A stretch of DNA of 64,000 nt, taken from contig CAWEXG010000006.1 of NCBI GenBank assembly GCA_963812965.1, positions 124,001 to 188,000 on the forward strand, written 5' to 3'. Each line of letters opens with the position of its first letter. The stretch's first letter is position 1. Source of the DNA: DASXMT01 sp963812965. Its GTDB lineage: Bacteria; Actinomycetota; Acidimicrobiia; Acidimicrobiales; RAAP-2. A program made the position numbers and the translations under genes. Below are positions 42,776-52,824 of the stretch, piece by piece. The notes beneath the pieces were generated by a model. That model did not search any database. It worked only from the letters and a program-made list of their open reading frames with translations, and was not told where the DNA came from.

Positions 42776-43717
42776 TCAGTTCGAGCCGAGGACGAACGGC
42801 GTCGCATCCTCGTTGGAGACCACCACCCGGCTCGCTGCTTCGAGCAGAAAGTCCTCGGTGAGGTCTTCCGGCTCACAGGGCTGCACCAGCCCGGAACGCC
42901 CGAGCTCGGTCACGATCTGCACCTGGTGGTCGTCGACATGCTCACCATGAGCACGACGGCGAGGGACCAGTACCGGAGATCGTCCGGCTCGCATCGCCAT
43001 GATCGCCGACCCCACCCCAGCGTGGGCGACGACGACATCGGCATCGCACATCGCCTCGAACAGCTCTCGTTGCGGAAGCTGCGGTCGGCATGCGATCCCA
43101 CGGCCAGACACGTCGGTCGAGCCGGTCTGCCACAGCACCTCGGCGTCGGAAGGGACGGCTTTGAGCAACGCGTCGATCAGACGGGGGAACCCGTAATTGT
43201 TGAACCCGAGCGTCACCACAACCCGCCGGATGGCGCCACGGGGGCGATCGGCCACGCCAAACCCGTCGAAGACCGAACCTCGGAACGACCATGAGCGGCC
43301 ACTCCATGACTGGTACTGGCAGTACCGATGGACCCCAGGGACTCGCTCCAGGATCTTGGCCGAGAGCGAAGGTCCGTCAACTCGCGCTGCGCTTTCGATG
43401 AAGTGGCAAGGGATGCCCTTCGCACGGGCAAGAGTGAGGAACGGCACGGCAGGGAGCGACCCCGTGCTCACCACCTCGGACCACGTGTTCCCCCGAAGCG
43501 TGCGAAAGGCCTGGTGGGCCGTCACCCAGGTCGCTCGCATATCGTGCGGCTCCGACTTCGGGATGAAGATCCGGTTCTCCCCATCCAGCATCGAACGGCT
43601 CTGTGGCGTATCAGAGGTCACCCACGTGACGTCATCCGAGATACCCGAAAGGCGAGGCCTGAGAAGCCACAGCTCTTCCAGATGTCCACCAGCACCAGCT
43701 ACAAGCAGCGATTGCAC
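42776..43717 (-). CDS. Alg14/Alg13-like fused glycosyltransferase (PssD/PssE-type)
   Basis: 313 residues, starting QSLLVAGAGGHLEELWLLRP, the Alg14 signature with its Gly-Gly-His. The C-terminal half (RRVVVTLGFNNYGFPRLIDAL, EAMCDADVVVAHAGVGSAIMAMRAG then RSPVLVPRRRAHGEHVDDHQ) is the Alg13/MurG donor-binding domain with the His-Ala-Gly-x-Gly-Ser loop. In eukaryotes and in bacterial PssD/PssE the two halves are separate; here they are one chain. Donor is probably a UDP-sugar. Convergent with the preceding GT4 gene and divergent from the next. Confidence 0.85.
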   Translation of the reverse strand: MQSLLVAGAGGHLEELWLLRPRLSGISDDVTWVTSDTPQSRSMLDGENRIFIPKSEPHDMRATWVTAHQAFRTLRGNTWSEVVSTGSLPAVPFLTLARAKGIPCHFIESAARVDGPSLSAKILERVPGVHRYCQYQSWSGRSWSFRGSVFDGFGVADRPRGAIRRVVVTLGFNNYGFPRLIDALLKAVPSDAEVLWQTGSTDVSGRGIACRPQLPQRELFEAMCDADVVVAHAGVGSAIMAMRAGRSPVLVPRRRAHGEHVDDHQVQIVTELGRSGLVQPCEPEDLTEDFLLEAASRVVVSNEDATPFVLGSN

Positions 43718-43814
43718 CCCACTAGATATGTCATACCGGCATCCCCGTGTCGTCCCACTGCCTGCGTTCGGGCAGGAAGATGCTGGAGAGACGCCTCCGG
43801 ATCACCATGGAGGC

Positions 43815-45008
43815 ATGACCTTGGCTCATGTCGGACGGCAACCAGAGAATGTCGACGGAAAGACGCCTTCTGTGGATACGAGGGCACAGAGTGGAACAGA
43901 GCATGCCCGCACATCACCGTCGAGCAGAAAGGCCACATCGCCGCGCGTCGCACTCGTGTACCCAGGACGTCGGGCCGGACTGGGCGTGACACGACGAGTC
44001 GAGGTGTGGCGTGAGCTCCTACTGGCGGCAGATGCAGACGTGATCGACGTCGACCTCCTTCGCGACCATCGTCGGACCGTTCCCACCCCGTTCGCTGCCC
44101 TTCCTGCTCTCGGGGGTCGGGTCGTCCCCGAGACGGCGGCCTGGTCGGCACGAGCAGCAGAGCAGGCACTGCGAGCGATCAACCCCGACACGGTCATCTT
44201 CGTCACCCCTCGCGCCTATCACCCTCGCCTTGCCGAGGTGGCTGACATCAACATCCTCGATTTCCAGGACAGTTTCAGTCGCAGCTACCGAGGCCGTTCA
44301 GCCGTCGACGGTCGCCCGGGAGCCCGCCAGGGCTGGCAGTTGCTGGCGTGGGTAACCGAGCGGTTCGAACGCCGCGATCACGGCGTCCGCAACGTCACAG
44401 CGGGTTGGTCGGAAGCCGGTGATCTCCGAGCGACGTGGATTCCCAACACGGTGACCACCATGCCGTCGAGCTCCATCGACGACCGGGAGCACGCAACACA
44501 CGACGTGCTCTTCTTCGGCAAGATCAGCTCACTTCCCAACCTCGATGCCCTGAGGCGGCTGTCGTCCCTCTGGCCACAGCTACTGGAGAAGCTTCCTACT
44601 GCAACCTGTCTGGTCGCCGGCAACGACATTCCTCCCGAAGTCCGACAGATGGCGGCATGCCAGGGCTGGTCACTCCAAGAGGACTTCGAGGACGTGTCCG
44701 TACTGTGCCAACAGGCTCGTGTCGCCGTCGCCCCGCTCCACTACGCCAACGGCATCCAGAACAAAGTGCTCGAGGCGGCCGCTGCCGGTCTTCCCCAAGT
44801 CCTGTCCTCGCAAGCGGTCAAAGGTATGGCCCCGGGCTTCCCCGCCGTCGTCGCCGACAGCTCATCGGAGACCGTCGAGGCGCTGGTCGAGCTTCTTCGC
44901 CAGCCGGCCCGAAGGCTCGAGCTCGGTAGGGCCGCACATGCCCACGTCGTGGAGCACTACAGCGTCGATCGATGGACAACCGAGGTAGCTGAGCTGGTGA
45001 CTGCGTAG
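43815..45008 (+). CDS. GT4 glycosyltransferase, XrtA/EpsH-system-associated type
   Basis: About 397 residues from MTLAHVGRQPENVDG (ATG 43815); the open frame extends upstream but is antisense to the Alg14-like gene. Core begins SPRVALVYPGRRAGLGVTRRV. DILDFQDSFSRSYRG-like, VLFFGKISSLPNLDALRRL and VAPLHYANGIQNKVLEAAAA then GLPQVLSSQAVKGM closely resemble, from memory, the exosortase-A-associated sugar transferases of proteobacteria. That links the locus to XrtA-type exopolysaccharide clusters, although no exosortase is in the window. Confidence 0.82.
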   Translation: MTLAHVGRQPENVDGKTPSVDTRAQSGTEHARTSPSSRKATSPRVALVYPGRRAGLGVTRRVEVWRELLLAADADVIDVDLLRDHRRTVPTPFAALPALGGRVVPETAAWSARAAEQALRAINPDTVIFVTPRAYHPRLAEVADINILDFQDSFSRSYRGRSAVDGRPGARQGWQLLAWVTERFERRDHGVRNVTAGWSEAGDLRATWIPNTVTTMPSSSIDDREHATHDVLFFGKISSLPNLDALRRLSSLWPQLLEKLPTATCLVAGNDIPPEVRQMAACQGWSLQEDFEDVSVLCQQARVAVAPLHYANGIQNKVLEAAAAGLPQVLSSQAVKGMAPGFPAVVADSSSETVEALVELLRQPARRLELGRAAHAHVVEHYSVDRWTTEVAELVTA

Positions 45009-45085
45009 TGCCCATCGTCATACCGCTCACCGAAGAGGACATCACGATGTCAGCGACATGGCGATCGATCGCAAACACCGATCGG

Positions 45086-48000
45086 TCAGGCGTCTGACTT
45101 CGACTTCTCCTGGAGCGAGTGTCGCGCCCGCTCGATGGAAGAGGAAGGACCCACGCCCAGCTCGGTCAGGGTCTCCTCCGCCCGGGACAGGGTGGAAAGC
45201 GCCCGACCGACGTTGCCCGATTCAGCATGGAGCTCGGCTGCGCTGAGATAGTGCCGCTCCTCGTACGGGTCGACCTCGATGAGCCTGTCGAGCAGGACCA
45301 GTGCCTCGTGCGGCTGCTCCTCACCGATCACCTGATCGAGCAACTGGTCCAAGAGGCGGATGTAGAGACGGGACAGCTGCTCCCTGCTGGTTGTCGGCCA
45401 GTCGACATAGCGATCTTCGGGGAGCAGCTCTCCGGGGTAGAGGGCCAGCGCCTCCCGGCACAGTCGAGAGGTCTCTTCGGAAGAGCCCTTGGACTCGATG
45501 GCTCGCTCGGCCGACAAGCGGAACTGCTCGGCGTCCACCACCGCTTCCTTGTCCAGGCAGATGAAGTTGCCGTCACGATAGAGGAGGTCCCCACACGAGA
45601 CCCGATTCCGCCACAGGACGTTGCGCAATCTGCGGTTGCCGACGCCGGGATGAGCGTCAGGCCACAGCAGCTCCACGAGCTCGTCAACAGACACCCTTCG
45701 ACGCAGCGAGACGATCTTCAACGCCTGTGCTGCCAGGCTGATCGGGAGAGAGATCGGCTGGCCTTCGTGACGAACCGTAAACGAACCGAGCAGCGTGATC
45801 TCCCATGAGGCGTGACCTTGGGCATGGTCACCCGTTGCCAGTGGATCGTGAATACCGGCTTCGGTATTCCTACCCGGATCGACACCGACGGCGAGCTGCA
45901 GCGCATCTTCAGATTCGGGATCTACTGCCCCCTCTTGCTGGGGAATTCTCTCCAACGCACGAATAGCGATCCGAACCCAACCGTCGGCATTGAACTTACG
46001 AAAGTACGTCACAGCGTGACCGAGTCGATCTCGTGCTTCCTCGTACAGTCCCACGGTGGCCAGACGCGTTCCCCACGAAAGCTCGATCCGAGCCCTTGTC
46101 AGTGGCATCGATGTCTCGGACAGGGCCGTTTCGAAGCACTCGGAAGCGCGATCGATCTCCGTGGCGCACATACCTCTCATCCACCACAACCATGCCCGCC
46201 GCACGATGCCGTTCTGCTGCTGTGCTTTCTCGATCGTCTGTGCAACGAGCGTCAGGTCCTCGTCCCGTCGGGTAAGGGTGACCAACTCGGTGTACGTCAG
46301 CATCCACACGATACGGGCGATATGGAGTGGAGGGATGATCGTGTCATCGTCTCCACTGGCGAACTCCTCGTGAGCAGCCTGCATCCAAGCGAGCGCCGTT
46401 CCGTCTCGGCCTCTCTGCAGCTCAAGCGTGGCCAGTGCGACCATGGTGAGCACACGCGGGATCCACCCGGTGTCATCGGACAGAGCGAACAGGCTCGCAC
46501 TGGCCTCGAACCCCCGTTGATGCAGTCCCCGTGCTGCACACGAGGTCACCAGCACCCCGACCGCCTGCGCCGCCAGGATCTCGTGGCCGCACTCGAGTGC
46601 CTTGTCCACCGACGACTGGGCATCGGCGATCGAGGCGTCGAACCGGCCGCCCTCGAAGGCCAGAACACTCCGCACCAAACCGGGGATCACACTGGAGCCG
46701 CGATCACCCACCTTCTCGGCGCACCGCTCGATCCAGTCGGCCCAGCGCAGCGCCTCCTTCGGGTGCCCCTCCTGGAGCAAGCTGAAGGCGGTGAACCACG
46801 CCAACTGCGGAGACGCCAGGAAGCGGTCCGTCAAGGCGACGAGGTGACGAGTCGAGGCCAGAAGATTGGGCGTCGTGAGTCCTACTTCGCCGGTCATACA
46901 GGAGACCACCGACACCGTGGCGTTGGCCAGAGCCTCGCCGTGTGCACCCACCGCCTGCGACAGGTCACGAGCACGCTCAGCGACCGACAGCGCTTGATTC
47001 CACGACCCCGTGGTGAGCAGGCAGGTGGCAGCGTCCACCAACATCAACACGGCCCAATCAGTCGAATCACCCCGGCACAGGTCGGCAGCAGCGATCATCT
47101 CTTCTGCGATCTCGGGACCGAGATCGCTCGAGAACCGAGCGCGCGCTTCGACATACGCCGTCCTGGCACGAAGGTGGTCAGACGGATCCAGAAGCGTGGC
47201 CTGGTCGAGACAGACGAGGGCGCTGTCGATCCGCCCGATGGTCACCAGGAGCGAGGCAGCGAGAACGAGGTGATGGGCGGTGGCTTCGTCGGACTCGGCA
47301 AATTCCGACGCCACCTCGTGATGGATCGCTGCAGCTTCGGCGTTGCCTCGGTCGAGTGCGATCCGTGCCGCCTGGACGTGGAGCCGGGCCAGTTGATCGC
47401 TCTGACCGTCGGCGCACAGTGCGGCGTGATAGGCGCCGCCCTCCACGATGCCCTGTGACAGAAGCGCTTTCGAGATGGCCAGGTGTGCTTTGGACCGGAC
47501 ATCCTCGGCAGCCAGGTGGTAGATCGCCGCTCGTTCGATCGGGTACGTGAAGTCGACCCGATCACCCAAGATCACCACGATGTTGGCCTTCTCCGCCGGA
47601 TCCAGCGCGTCGATGGAGAGGTTCAGATCTTCCAGAGCCAACGCGAGCATGCCGTAGGAGGCGCGCCCGGCCGAGGCGACCGTCAATGCAGCTCGGGTCT
47701 CCTCGGGGAGCAGGCTGAACCTCCCGGCAAACTTCACCATGAGGGGTTCGGCAATCGGGATGGGGTCCGGGAGTGGACGATGCCCGGCAAGCGTTTCCGA
47801 GTCAAGGAGGCTGCATGCATCCAGGATCGCTTCCGGGTTACCTGCGGTGCTCTGGACCAGCGCGGAGAGCACCTGAGGAGCTGGAGTCCGTTGGCACCGT
47901 GATTGGACCACCAACTGAGCCTGCTCGGCATTCAGTCCACGCAGCTCATGGGCCGGAATCCCTGCGACCCTGGTCCCACCCGCGTTGTACGGAGACGCAC

Positions 48001-48691
48001 CTGTCATCGCCGACACCGCGAGCACCAGCACGATCGGTGTTGGATACGAGCTCACCGCCTCGACCAGGGCAGACGCAAACCAGCTCGGAAGCAGGTGACA
48101 GTCGTCAACGGAGAGCAGCAGCGGTGCCAAGCCGGGACCGATGAGCGTACGAAGAACTTCGGTGGTGGCGGAGACGATCGACGGATCGAGCGTGGACGAA
48201 TCGTGCAGAACCTGTGACTGCCCTTCGTCACCACTGGGCTGAGAGGACGGGAACTGTTCCAGGAGATCCACGATCGGCTGCGGCCATGTGCTGGGCAGCT
48301 TGGAGCCTTCGTGGAAGAGCGTTCCTCGCAACAGCACACTTCGAAAATCGTCTGCTCTGCTGATGGCCGCCTGGATCAGGGAGCTCTTCCCCATCCCAGG
48401 CTCACCCAGCAGGATGACAACGCTCGATTCGCCTTGACGCGGAGCCCAGAGCGCGTCGTCGAGATGGGCGAGCTCTCGCTCTCGAGCGACCAGTCCACCT
48501 GCCTCGATCCTGGCCTGAGCTTGATCTCCGTAGCGATCGAGATCGAGACGCCCCCCTCGGGAAACCAGCGCCAGTCCGGAGATTCGATCGTTCAGGCCAA
48601 GCGGAACAGGCACAGCGGACTGCTGCTCGGGCACTGCTGCGCTGTCCTGTGTCAGGACCCGCCCGGAAGGCGCGTCCGCATGTTCCGTCAT
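45086..48691 (-). CDS. Giant ATPase-TPR-BTAD transcriptional regulator
   Basis: 1,201 residues. An N-terminal AAA/STAND ATPase (LVARERELAHLDDALWAP, Walker A LLGEPGMGKSS, Walker B LLLSVDDCHLL) is followed by ~600 residues of helical TPR-like repeats. The C-terminus has an OmpR-like HTH (WEITLLGSFTVRHEGQPISL then RRRVSVDELVELLWPD) plus a BTAD domain (ALALYPGELLPEDRYVDWPT, ALVLLDRLIEVDPYEERHY). This is the reverse of the usual SARP order, in which HTH-BTAD comes first. It may activate the polysaccharide genes alongside it, which is inference. Confidence 0.85.
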   Translation of the reverse strand: MTEHADAPSGRVLTQDSAAVPEQQSAVPVPLGLNDRISGLALVSRGGRLDLDRYGDQAQARIEAGGLVARERELAHLDDALWAPRQGESSVVILLGEPGMGKSSLIQAAISRADDFRSVLLRGTLFHEGSKLPSTWPQPIVDLLEQFPSSQPSGDEGQSQVLHDSSTLDPSIVSATTEVLRTLIGPGLAPLLLSVDDCHLLPSWFASALVEAVSSYPTPIVLVLAVSAMTGASPYNAGGTRVAGIPAHELRGLNAEQAQLVVQSRCQRTPAPQVLSALVQSTAGNPEAILDACSLLDSETLAGHRPLPDPIPIAEPLMVKFAGRFSLLPEETRAALTVASAGRASYGMLALALEDLNLSIDALDPAEKANIVVILGDRVDFTYPIERAAIYHLAAEDVRSKAHLAISKALLSQGIVEGGAYHAALCADGQSDQLARLHVQAARIALDRGNAEAAAIHHEVASEFAESDEATAHHLVLAASLLVTIGRIDSALVCLDQATLLDPSDHLRARTAYVEARARFSSDLGPEIAEEMIAAADLCRGDSTDWAVLMLVDAATCLLTTGSWNQALSVAERARDLSQAVGAHGEALANATVSVVSCMTGEVGLTTPNLLASTRHLVALTDRFLASPQLAWFTAFSLLQEGHPKEALRWADWIERCAEKVGDRGSSVIPGLVRSVLAFEGGRFDASIADAQSSVDKALECGHEILAAQAVGVLVTSCAARGLHQRGFEASASLFALSDDTGWIPRVLTMVALATLELQRGRDGTALAWMQAAHEEFASGDDDTIIPPLHIARIVWMLTYTELVTLTRRDEDLTLVAQTIEKAQQQNGIVRRAWLWWMRGMCATEIDRASECFETALSETSMPLTRARIELSWGTRLATVGLYEEARDRLGHAVTYFRKFNADGWVRIAIRALERIPQQEGAVDPESEDALQLAVGVDPGRNTEAGIHDPLATGDHAQGHASWEITLLGSFTVRHEGQPISLPISLAAQALKIVSLRRRVSVDELVELLWPDAHPGVGNRRLRNVLWRNRVSCGDLLYRDGNFICLDKEAVVDAEQFRLSAERAIESKGSSEETSRLCREALALYPGELLPEDRYVDWPTTSREQLSRLYIRLLDQLLDQVIGEEQPHEALVLLDRLIEVDPYEERHYLSAAELHAESGNVGRALSTLSRAEETLTELGVGPSSSIERARHSLQEKSKSDA

Positions 48692-49038
48692 GGCTCGTTC
48701 TCTCCAATTACGTCGTCAGCCCGCTCACAACACGACAATCGGCTAGCAATCGGCTTTCGACTGTGCTTCGTTCCGCTCTTCTCCGAGGGGTATACGCACC
48801 ACCGAGGGTGACGTATTGCTTACCCTCAGTACTATAAACCAAAAATCGACCGGATGGGCATCGGACTTCGATCTACCCCTGTGAACAAGGAAAAGAACGA
48901 GACAGACCCAACAATCGTGTCTATTCGATACTGATAAGTCTCTAAAATGTAACGAGTTCTAAATATTTGCCCCTCACTCACCTTCCCTGAGCGCCCAGAT
49001 GCACACTCCTGATCCACCCTGCCCCTCCACGGAGCTCC
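48692..49038. other. AT-richer upstream region of the giant regulator, with inverted repeat
   Basis: About 350 bases between the LysM-BTAD stop and the regulator start. GAGGGT (48804-48809) pairs with ACCCTC (48822-48827) with a 12-base spacer, about 110 bases upstream of the ATG. On the minus strand a TATAGT hexamer (48831-48836) lies just before it as a -10 candidate, so the dyad would sit near the transcription start and could be an operator. No gene is evident; the stretch 48890-48980 is notably AT-rich. Confidence 0.45.
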
Positions 49039-51921
49039 CTATCGAGGTGACGACGGGGTGAGGAGCGAGCGCCGCCGGCTCAAAGAGCGGTAGAGCTCGC
49101 TGGTTTCCGGGTGGACGGAGTCGAACGGCTCCACCCCGTCCGCCACCAGGTGCACCAACTCGGACATGACCGCTTCGACACCGGCCGGGTTCCCGGCCAG
49201 ATCCGCTGCTCGTAGGAGCATCCGATAGAGGCGTTCGTCGTAGGGGCTCACCAACAGGCCCTTGCGAGCCGCCCACTCGGCCCCGGCGGCGTCGCCCCGA
49301 GAGATACAGCTCGTGGCCAGCCGAGACGCCACATCGACAACGGACGCCTCGATAGCGGCGGAGAGCCCTTCCAGGATCGGCCAGTCCGAAGCCCTCAAGC
49401 CGTCGAACGGTCGGCCACGCACCAACTCCATCGCCTGGTGCCAACCGGGACCATCCGAGTCGGCCAGCTGTACGAACCGATCCCAGTCGGTCCGCACGGT
49501 ATCCGAGAGAGCCAGGCGCCCATGGCCCTTGGGAAGGTGGTCACCGCCGTCCAACGCCTGTCCGAGCGACCGTCGGGCTACCGATGCCGTCGAGTGCAAG
49601 CTCGATGCCGCCATGAGCCGATCAGGCCACAACGCTGTTGCCCATGTCTCGTTGGAGACCCCACCCGGGTGCATGGCCAGATAGACCACTAGCTCTTTCG
49701 CCCACACTCTGGTGAACAGGCGGGCGGCACCTCGCACCTCGACCGGACCCAAGACGGCCACCTCGATCTCCGGGCGCCGACCGAGCTCGGTCTGACCGGT
49801 CTCGATCTCATCACGGTCGCTTCGGTTCGTCTCGACGCTCCACATCCGCTGAGAGCTCTGTGCCTGTTCCGGGTCCCGTGCCCGTTCAGAACGGGGTCGG
49901 GGAACCGGTGCAGTGATCGACGCATACGGCATCGTCGACGCGGGTACCGACGAGAGATCGGAAGCCGTTGCCACCAACTGCCCCAACCCTTCCAACTCGG
50001 TGGGGCCGACCTGTTGTGGCCAGACGATGGTGCTCAGAAGATCCAGAGGAGACGACGTACCGGCCGCACCCACTGTCAAGACATGACAAGCCTCGGCCAT
50101 CTCCCCGCTCCCTACGATGACGATCCCCGCGTCGGCATCGGCAGCGAGCTCGACCAACTCGTCCAGATCGTGGCTGGGTACGGTCGGGGCACACAGCACC
50201 ACGAGCACATCCCACGTGTCCGACCCGGCTACCAGGCGAGCTTCGGCGAAAGAACCGAGACCAGCGGCGTGCAGGAGCGCACGGCCGTCACGCGCACGGT
50301 GAGCCACTTCACCGACCAGCGCCTGCACGTCCGACACCGTCCGCACACGCTCAAAGCGAGAGAGCTCCTCACCGAAGCCCACGAGCACCAGATCGAACTG
50401 GTCCGCCCAGAACGAGGTCGCCAACTCGAGTGCCAGGGCTCGCATCAGTCCCTCGCATCCGTCCGGATCGCCACTGATCGCCAGCGACCCCATCACCTCT
50501 AAGTTCACGAGGCACGGTCCCACGTCGGACCGACCGACCGTCACCAGTGCCGGAAACGGTGCTTCGGCTGCTCCGTCACCACTCGGGTGCTCCGGGTAAA
50601 CAAGAGGTCCAGCGAGCAAGCCTCCGAAGCTCGTCGGTCCGGGATCCCCCTCCGCTGCACCTCTGAGCGACAGGTTTGCGCGGTGCACGAACCACGATGC
50701 ACTACCCGAACGCGTCTCGAACGGAACGGGAACGGTCCCTTCCCACCTGGGGTCTTGAGGGATCAGCTCGATCTCGTCCGGATGCACACACACCCCGGCG
50801 ACGATCGGGGCCGGATGCAGTCTTGTCAGTGCCACCGATGAGAACGCTCTCAAGGCGGCATCGACCGCGTAGGGCGCCAGCGGGTCATCACTGGTCCGGA
50901 GCCTGCGCTCCAGGTTCGAGAGGGCAGAGCAGGGAAGCCGGATCTGTTCGCCCGGGTGCCGATGTCGGTGTTGGGCACGGCGCATGCGGTCGAGAAGGCC
51001 GACAATGCCTGCACCCAGCAGCCCGGCGCCGATCGGCACCACGGGAACTCCGACGTGTCCTCCTCCCCGGTCGCCGGCGTTGATCGAACGGCTCTCCCCG
51101 GTGGCCGAGCGGCTCTCCGGTATGACCGAACGATCGTGGACCTGCCGGTGCGAGGGGGTGGTCACCACACCCGTGACCGACACATCGGTCGGCAACAGCA
51201 GCACCCACCCTGGGTTGATCCAGTGGGCGTCCGTCAGCGTCTGCCCGTCTGGCTGGGGACGGCCGTAGTTGACTCGTGCGATCTCCGGCCACCTCAGTGG
51301 GGATCCGAGCTCTGACGTAGCGATGGACCACAGGGTGTCCCGAGACCGCACGACGTAGGTGGTCATCGAAGTGACCGAGCTGTCGGAGGCCGCCTGTTCG
51401 AAATGCGGGTCGGATGCCGAGCTCTGGACTTCAGTCGTGCTCCCAACAGGTACCGGCGGCCCGGCAGGCACGGGCAGGCCCACCGACACCGGCCTCGACG
51501 CAGTTGCCGCTGCCGCCACTCCCGTCATGCGGACTACCGGCGTGAGCGTCAGCGTGGTACCGACCAGACACGCGGCGACAGCCTGCATCGTCTTGCTCCC
51601 CGGAAGCTGCAGTCGCGCTCGCCCCGACATCCACGACGCCAGCTCGACGACCACACAGATGAGCAGCCACAGCCAGGCGCACCATGCCAGGACGAGGGTG
51701 ACGTCGACCATCCAGTTGCCGGTCGCCTGTCGGCGGAGCATCTGGTGGATCGACATGTCCGCCCGAACGGCGTGCACCAGCCCCGGAGGTATCGGCGAAC
51801 CACCGATCACGACCAGCGCGACGGGTATGCCCACCATCAGCACCACCAGCGCCGAACCGGACAGCAGCCCCTGGGTCACCCGCTGGCTGCCGGGGATCAC
51901 CGGCACGATGCCTCGGCTCAT
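49039..51921 (-). CDS. Membrane protein with LysM domain and C-terminal BTAD domain
   Basis: 960 residues from ATG 51921 with GGGAG upstream (an in-frame ATG at 51957 lacks one). Three N-terminal membrane helices, then an extracellular-type LysM domain (TYVVRSRDTLWSIATSELG...NPGWVLLLP), another membrane segment (GVPVVPIGAGLLGAGIVGLL), a long helical/alpha-beta region, and a C-terminal winged-helix plus BTAD domain (EIEVAVLGPVEVRGAARLFT, GLLVSPYDERLYRMLLRAADLAG). I recall this odd fusion in actinobacteria beside Tad/Flp pilus-type genes. It could link peptidoglycan state to gene control. A ParA-like gene lies directly upstream on the same strand. Confidence 0.8.
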   Translation of the reverse strand: MSRGIVPVIPGSQRVTQGLLSGSALVVLMVGIPVALVVIGGSPIPPGLVHAVRADMSIHQMLRRQATGNWMVDVTLVLAWCAWLWLLICVVVELASWMSGRARLQLPGSKTMQAVAACLVGTTLTLTPVVRMTGVAAAATASRPVSVGLPVPAGPPVPVGSTTEVQSSASDPHFEQAASDSSVTSMTTYVVRSRDTLWSIATSELGSPLRWPEIARVNYGRPQPDGQTLTDAHWINPGWVLLLPTDVSVTGVVTTPSHRQVHDRSVIPESRSATGESRSINAGDRGGGHVGVPVVPIGAGLLGAGIVGLLDRMRRAQHRHRHPGEQIRLPCSALSNLERRLRTSDDPLAPYAVDAALRAFSSVALTRLHPAPIVAGVCVHPDEIELIPQDPRWEGTVPVPFETRSGSASWFVHRANLSLRGAAEGDPGPTSFGGLLAGPLVYPEHPSGDGAAEAPFPALVTVGRSDVGPCLVNLEVMGSLAISGDPDGCEGLMRALALELATSFWADQFDLVLVGFGEELSRFERVRTVSDVQALVGEVAHRARDGRALLHAAGLGSFAEARLVAGSDTWDVLVVLCAPTVPSHDLDELVELAADADAGIVIVGSGEMAEACHVLTVGAAGTSSPLDLLSTIVWPQQVGPTELEGLGQLVATASDLSSVPASTMPYASITAPVPRPRSERARDPEQAQSSQRMWSVETNRSDRDEIETGQTELGRRPEIEVAVLGPVEVRGAARLFTRVWAKELVVYLAMHPGGVSNETWATALWPDRLMAASSLHSTASVARRSLGQALDGGDHLPKGHGRLALSDTVRTDWDRFVQLADSDGPGWHQAMELVRGRPFDGLRASDWPILEGLSAAIEASVVDVASRLATSCISRGDAAGAEWAARKGLLVSPYDERLYRMLLRAADLAGNPAGVEAVMSELVHLVADGVEPFDSVHPETSELYRSLSRRRSLLTPSSPR

Positions 51922-52002
51922 CTCGTTCTCCCTCGTACCCCGCCCGACAAGACTCATGGCAGAACGTTCAACTTCGATGAGAGCCCGTGGTCGCCCAAGG
52001 AG

Positions 52003-52824
52003 CTATCGAGGTCTGCCGACGCTGTCCTCGTCGTCGAAGGGGCCGTCCGGTCCAACCGGTACCAACGGCGGGGGTTTCCCGTACGCAGGGGTAGATCCTC
52101 GCCCGGTGGGTGAGGCGAATGCAGTGGCGATCCGTCGAGCAGAGATGACGAGCGGCGAGCGAGCCAACCGCCGAACATTGCTGGAAACGCCAGACGCAAC
52201 CGCTGCAGCCGCCGGGTCGTACGGGAGCTGTGCCGTCACTCGAATCCCCGTCAATGCCTCGATGTCTCGCACGCGATAGGGACCACGCCCCATGACCAGG
52301 AGCGACACGCGGCCACCGCACAGCTCGTTGAGCAACTGGTGCTGATCGCTGGCATGAGCCAGCGAGACGGCGTCGGAGCCGATCACCACCCCCACCACGT
52401 CAGCCGCTTCGAGGAGCGAACGACAGGCGTCGTAGGGTGGCACCAATCGACCGGCGTCGACGACCACGTCGAGGTGAGCCGACAGCCGCAGCAGGGCGCG
52501 GTGCACGCCGGCATCGACCTCCATTCCCGACCGGGCTGACATGACCTCTACGATCGGTTCCCCAACGAGAACCTCCAGACCGCCAGGCAGTCGCTGGACG
52601 TGATCGTCGAGGACTGACGCGGCCGGATCGAGAGACGCGTCGCGTGCGAACGAGAGACACCCTTTTGCCGTCGACAGCTCGAATCTCGACGCCAAGTCAC
52701 CTCCGGACGGGTCACATTCGGCCACCACCACCCGACGGTCGAAGGGCCAAGTGGCTGCGACCAGGCATGCCAGCGTTGTTGTGCCCGGGGCGCCTTTGAG
52801 AGATGCCAGGACAGACAGGGTCAT
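52003..52824 (-). CDS. ParA/CpaE-like P-loop ATPase
   Basis: About 273 residues from MTLSVLASLKGAPGTTTLAC, a deviant Walker A (KGAPGTTT) of the MinD/ParA/CpaE class right at the N-terminus; the frame is open upstream to 52902 without a ribosome-binding site. Later motifs: VVVAECDPSGGDLASRF, HLDVVVDAGRLVPP and LLVMGRGPYRVRDIEALTG. CpaE-type proteins position Tad secretion machinery, but cpaF, tadB and tadC are not seen nearby. It probably works with the LysM-BTAD protein 80 bases downstream. Confidence 0.78.
   Translation of the reverse strand: MTLSVLASLKGAPGTTTLACLVAATWPFDRRVVVAECDPSGGDLASRFELSTAKGCLSFARDASLDPAASVLDDHVQRLPGGLEVLVGEPIVEVMSARSGMEVDAGVHRALLRLSAHLDVVVDAGRLVPPYDACRSLLEAADVVGVVIGSDAVSLAHASDQHQLLNELCGGRVSLLVMGRGPYRVRDIEALTGIRVTAQLPYDPAAAAVASGVSSNVRRLARSPLVISARRIATAFASPTGRGSTPAYGKPPPLVPVGPDGPFDDEDSVGRPR

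Noticed and set aside
28231..45008. Exosortase (EpsH) gene in the polysaccharide locus
   Set aside because: No membrane protein here shows the Cys/Arg/His pattern; the multi-helix proteins are explained as Wzx, Wzy and the sugar transferase.
45812..47458. 548-residue plus-strand open frame
   Set aside because: Antisense to the giant ATPase-TPR-BTAD regulator; no domain-like sequence.
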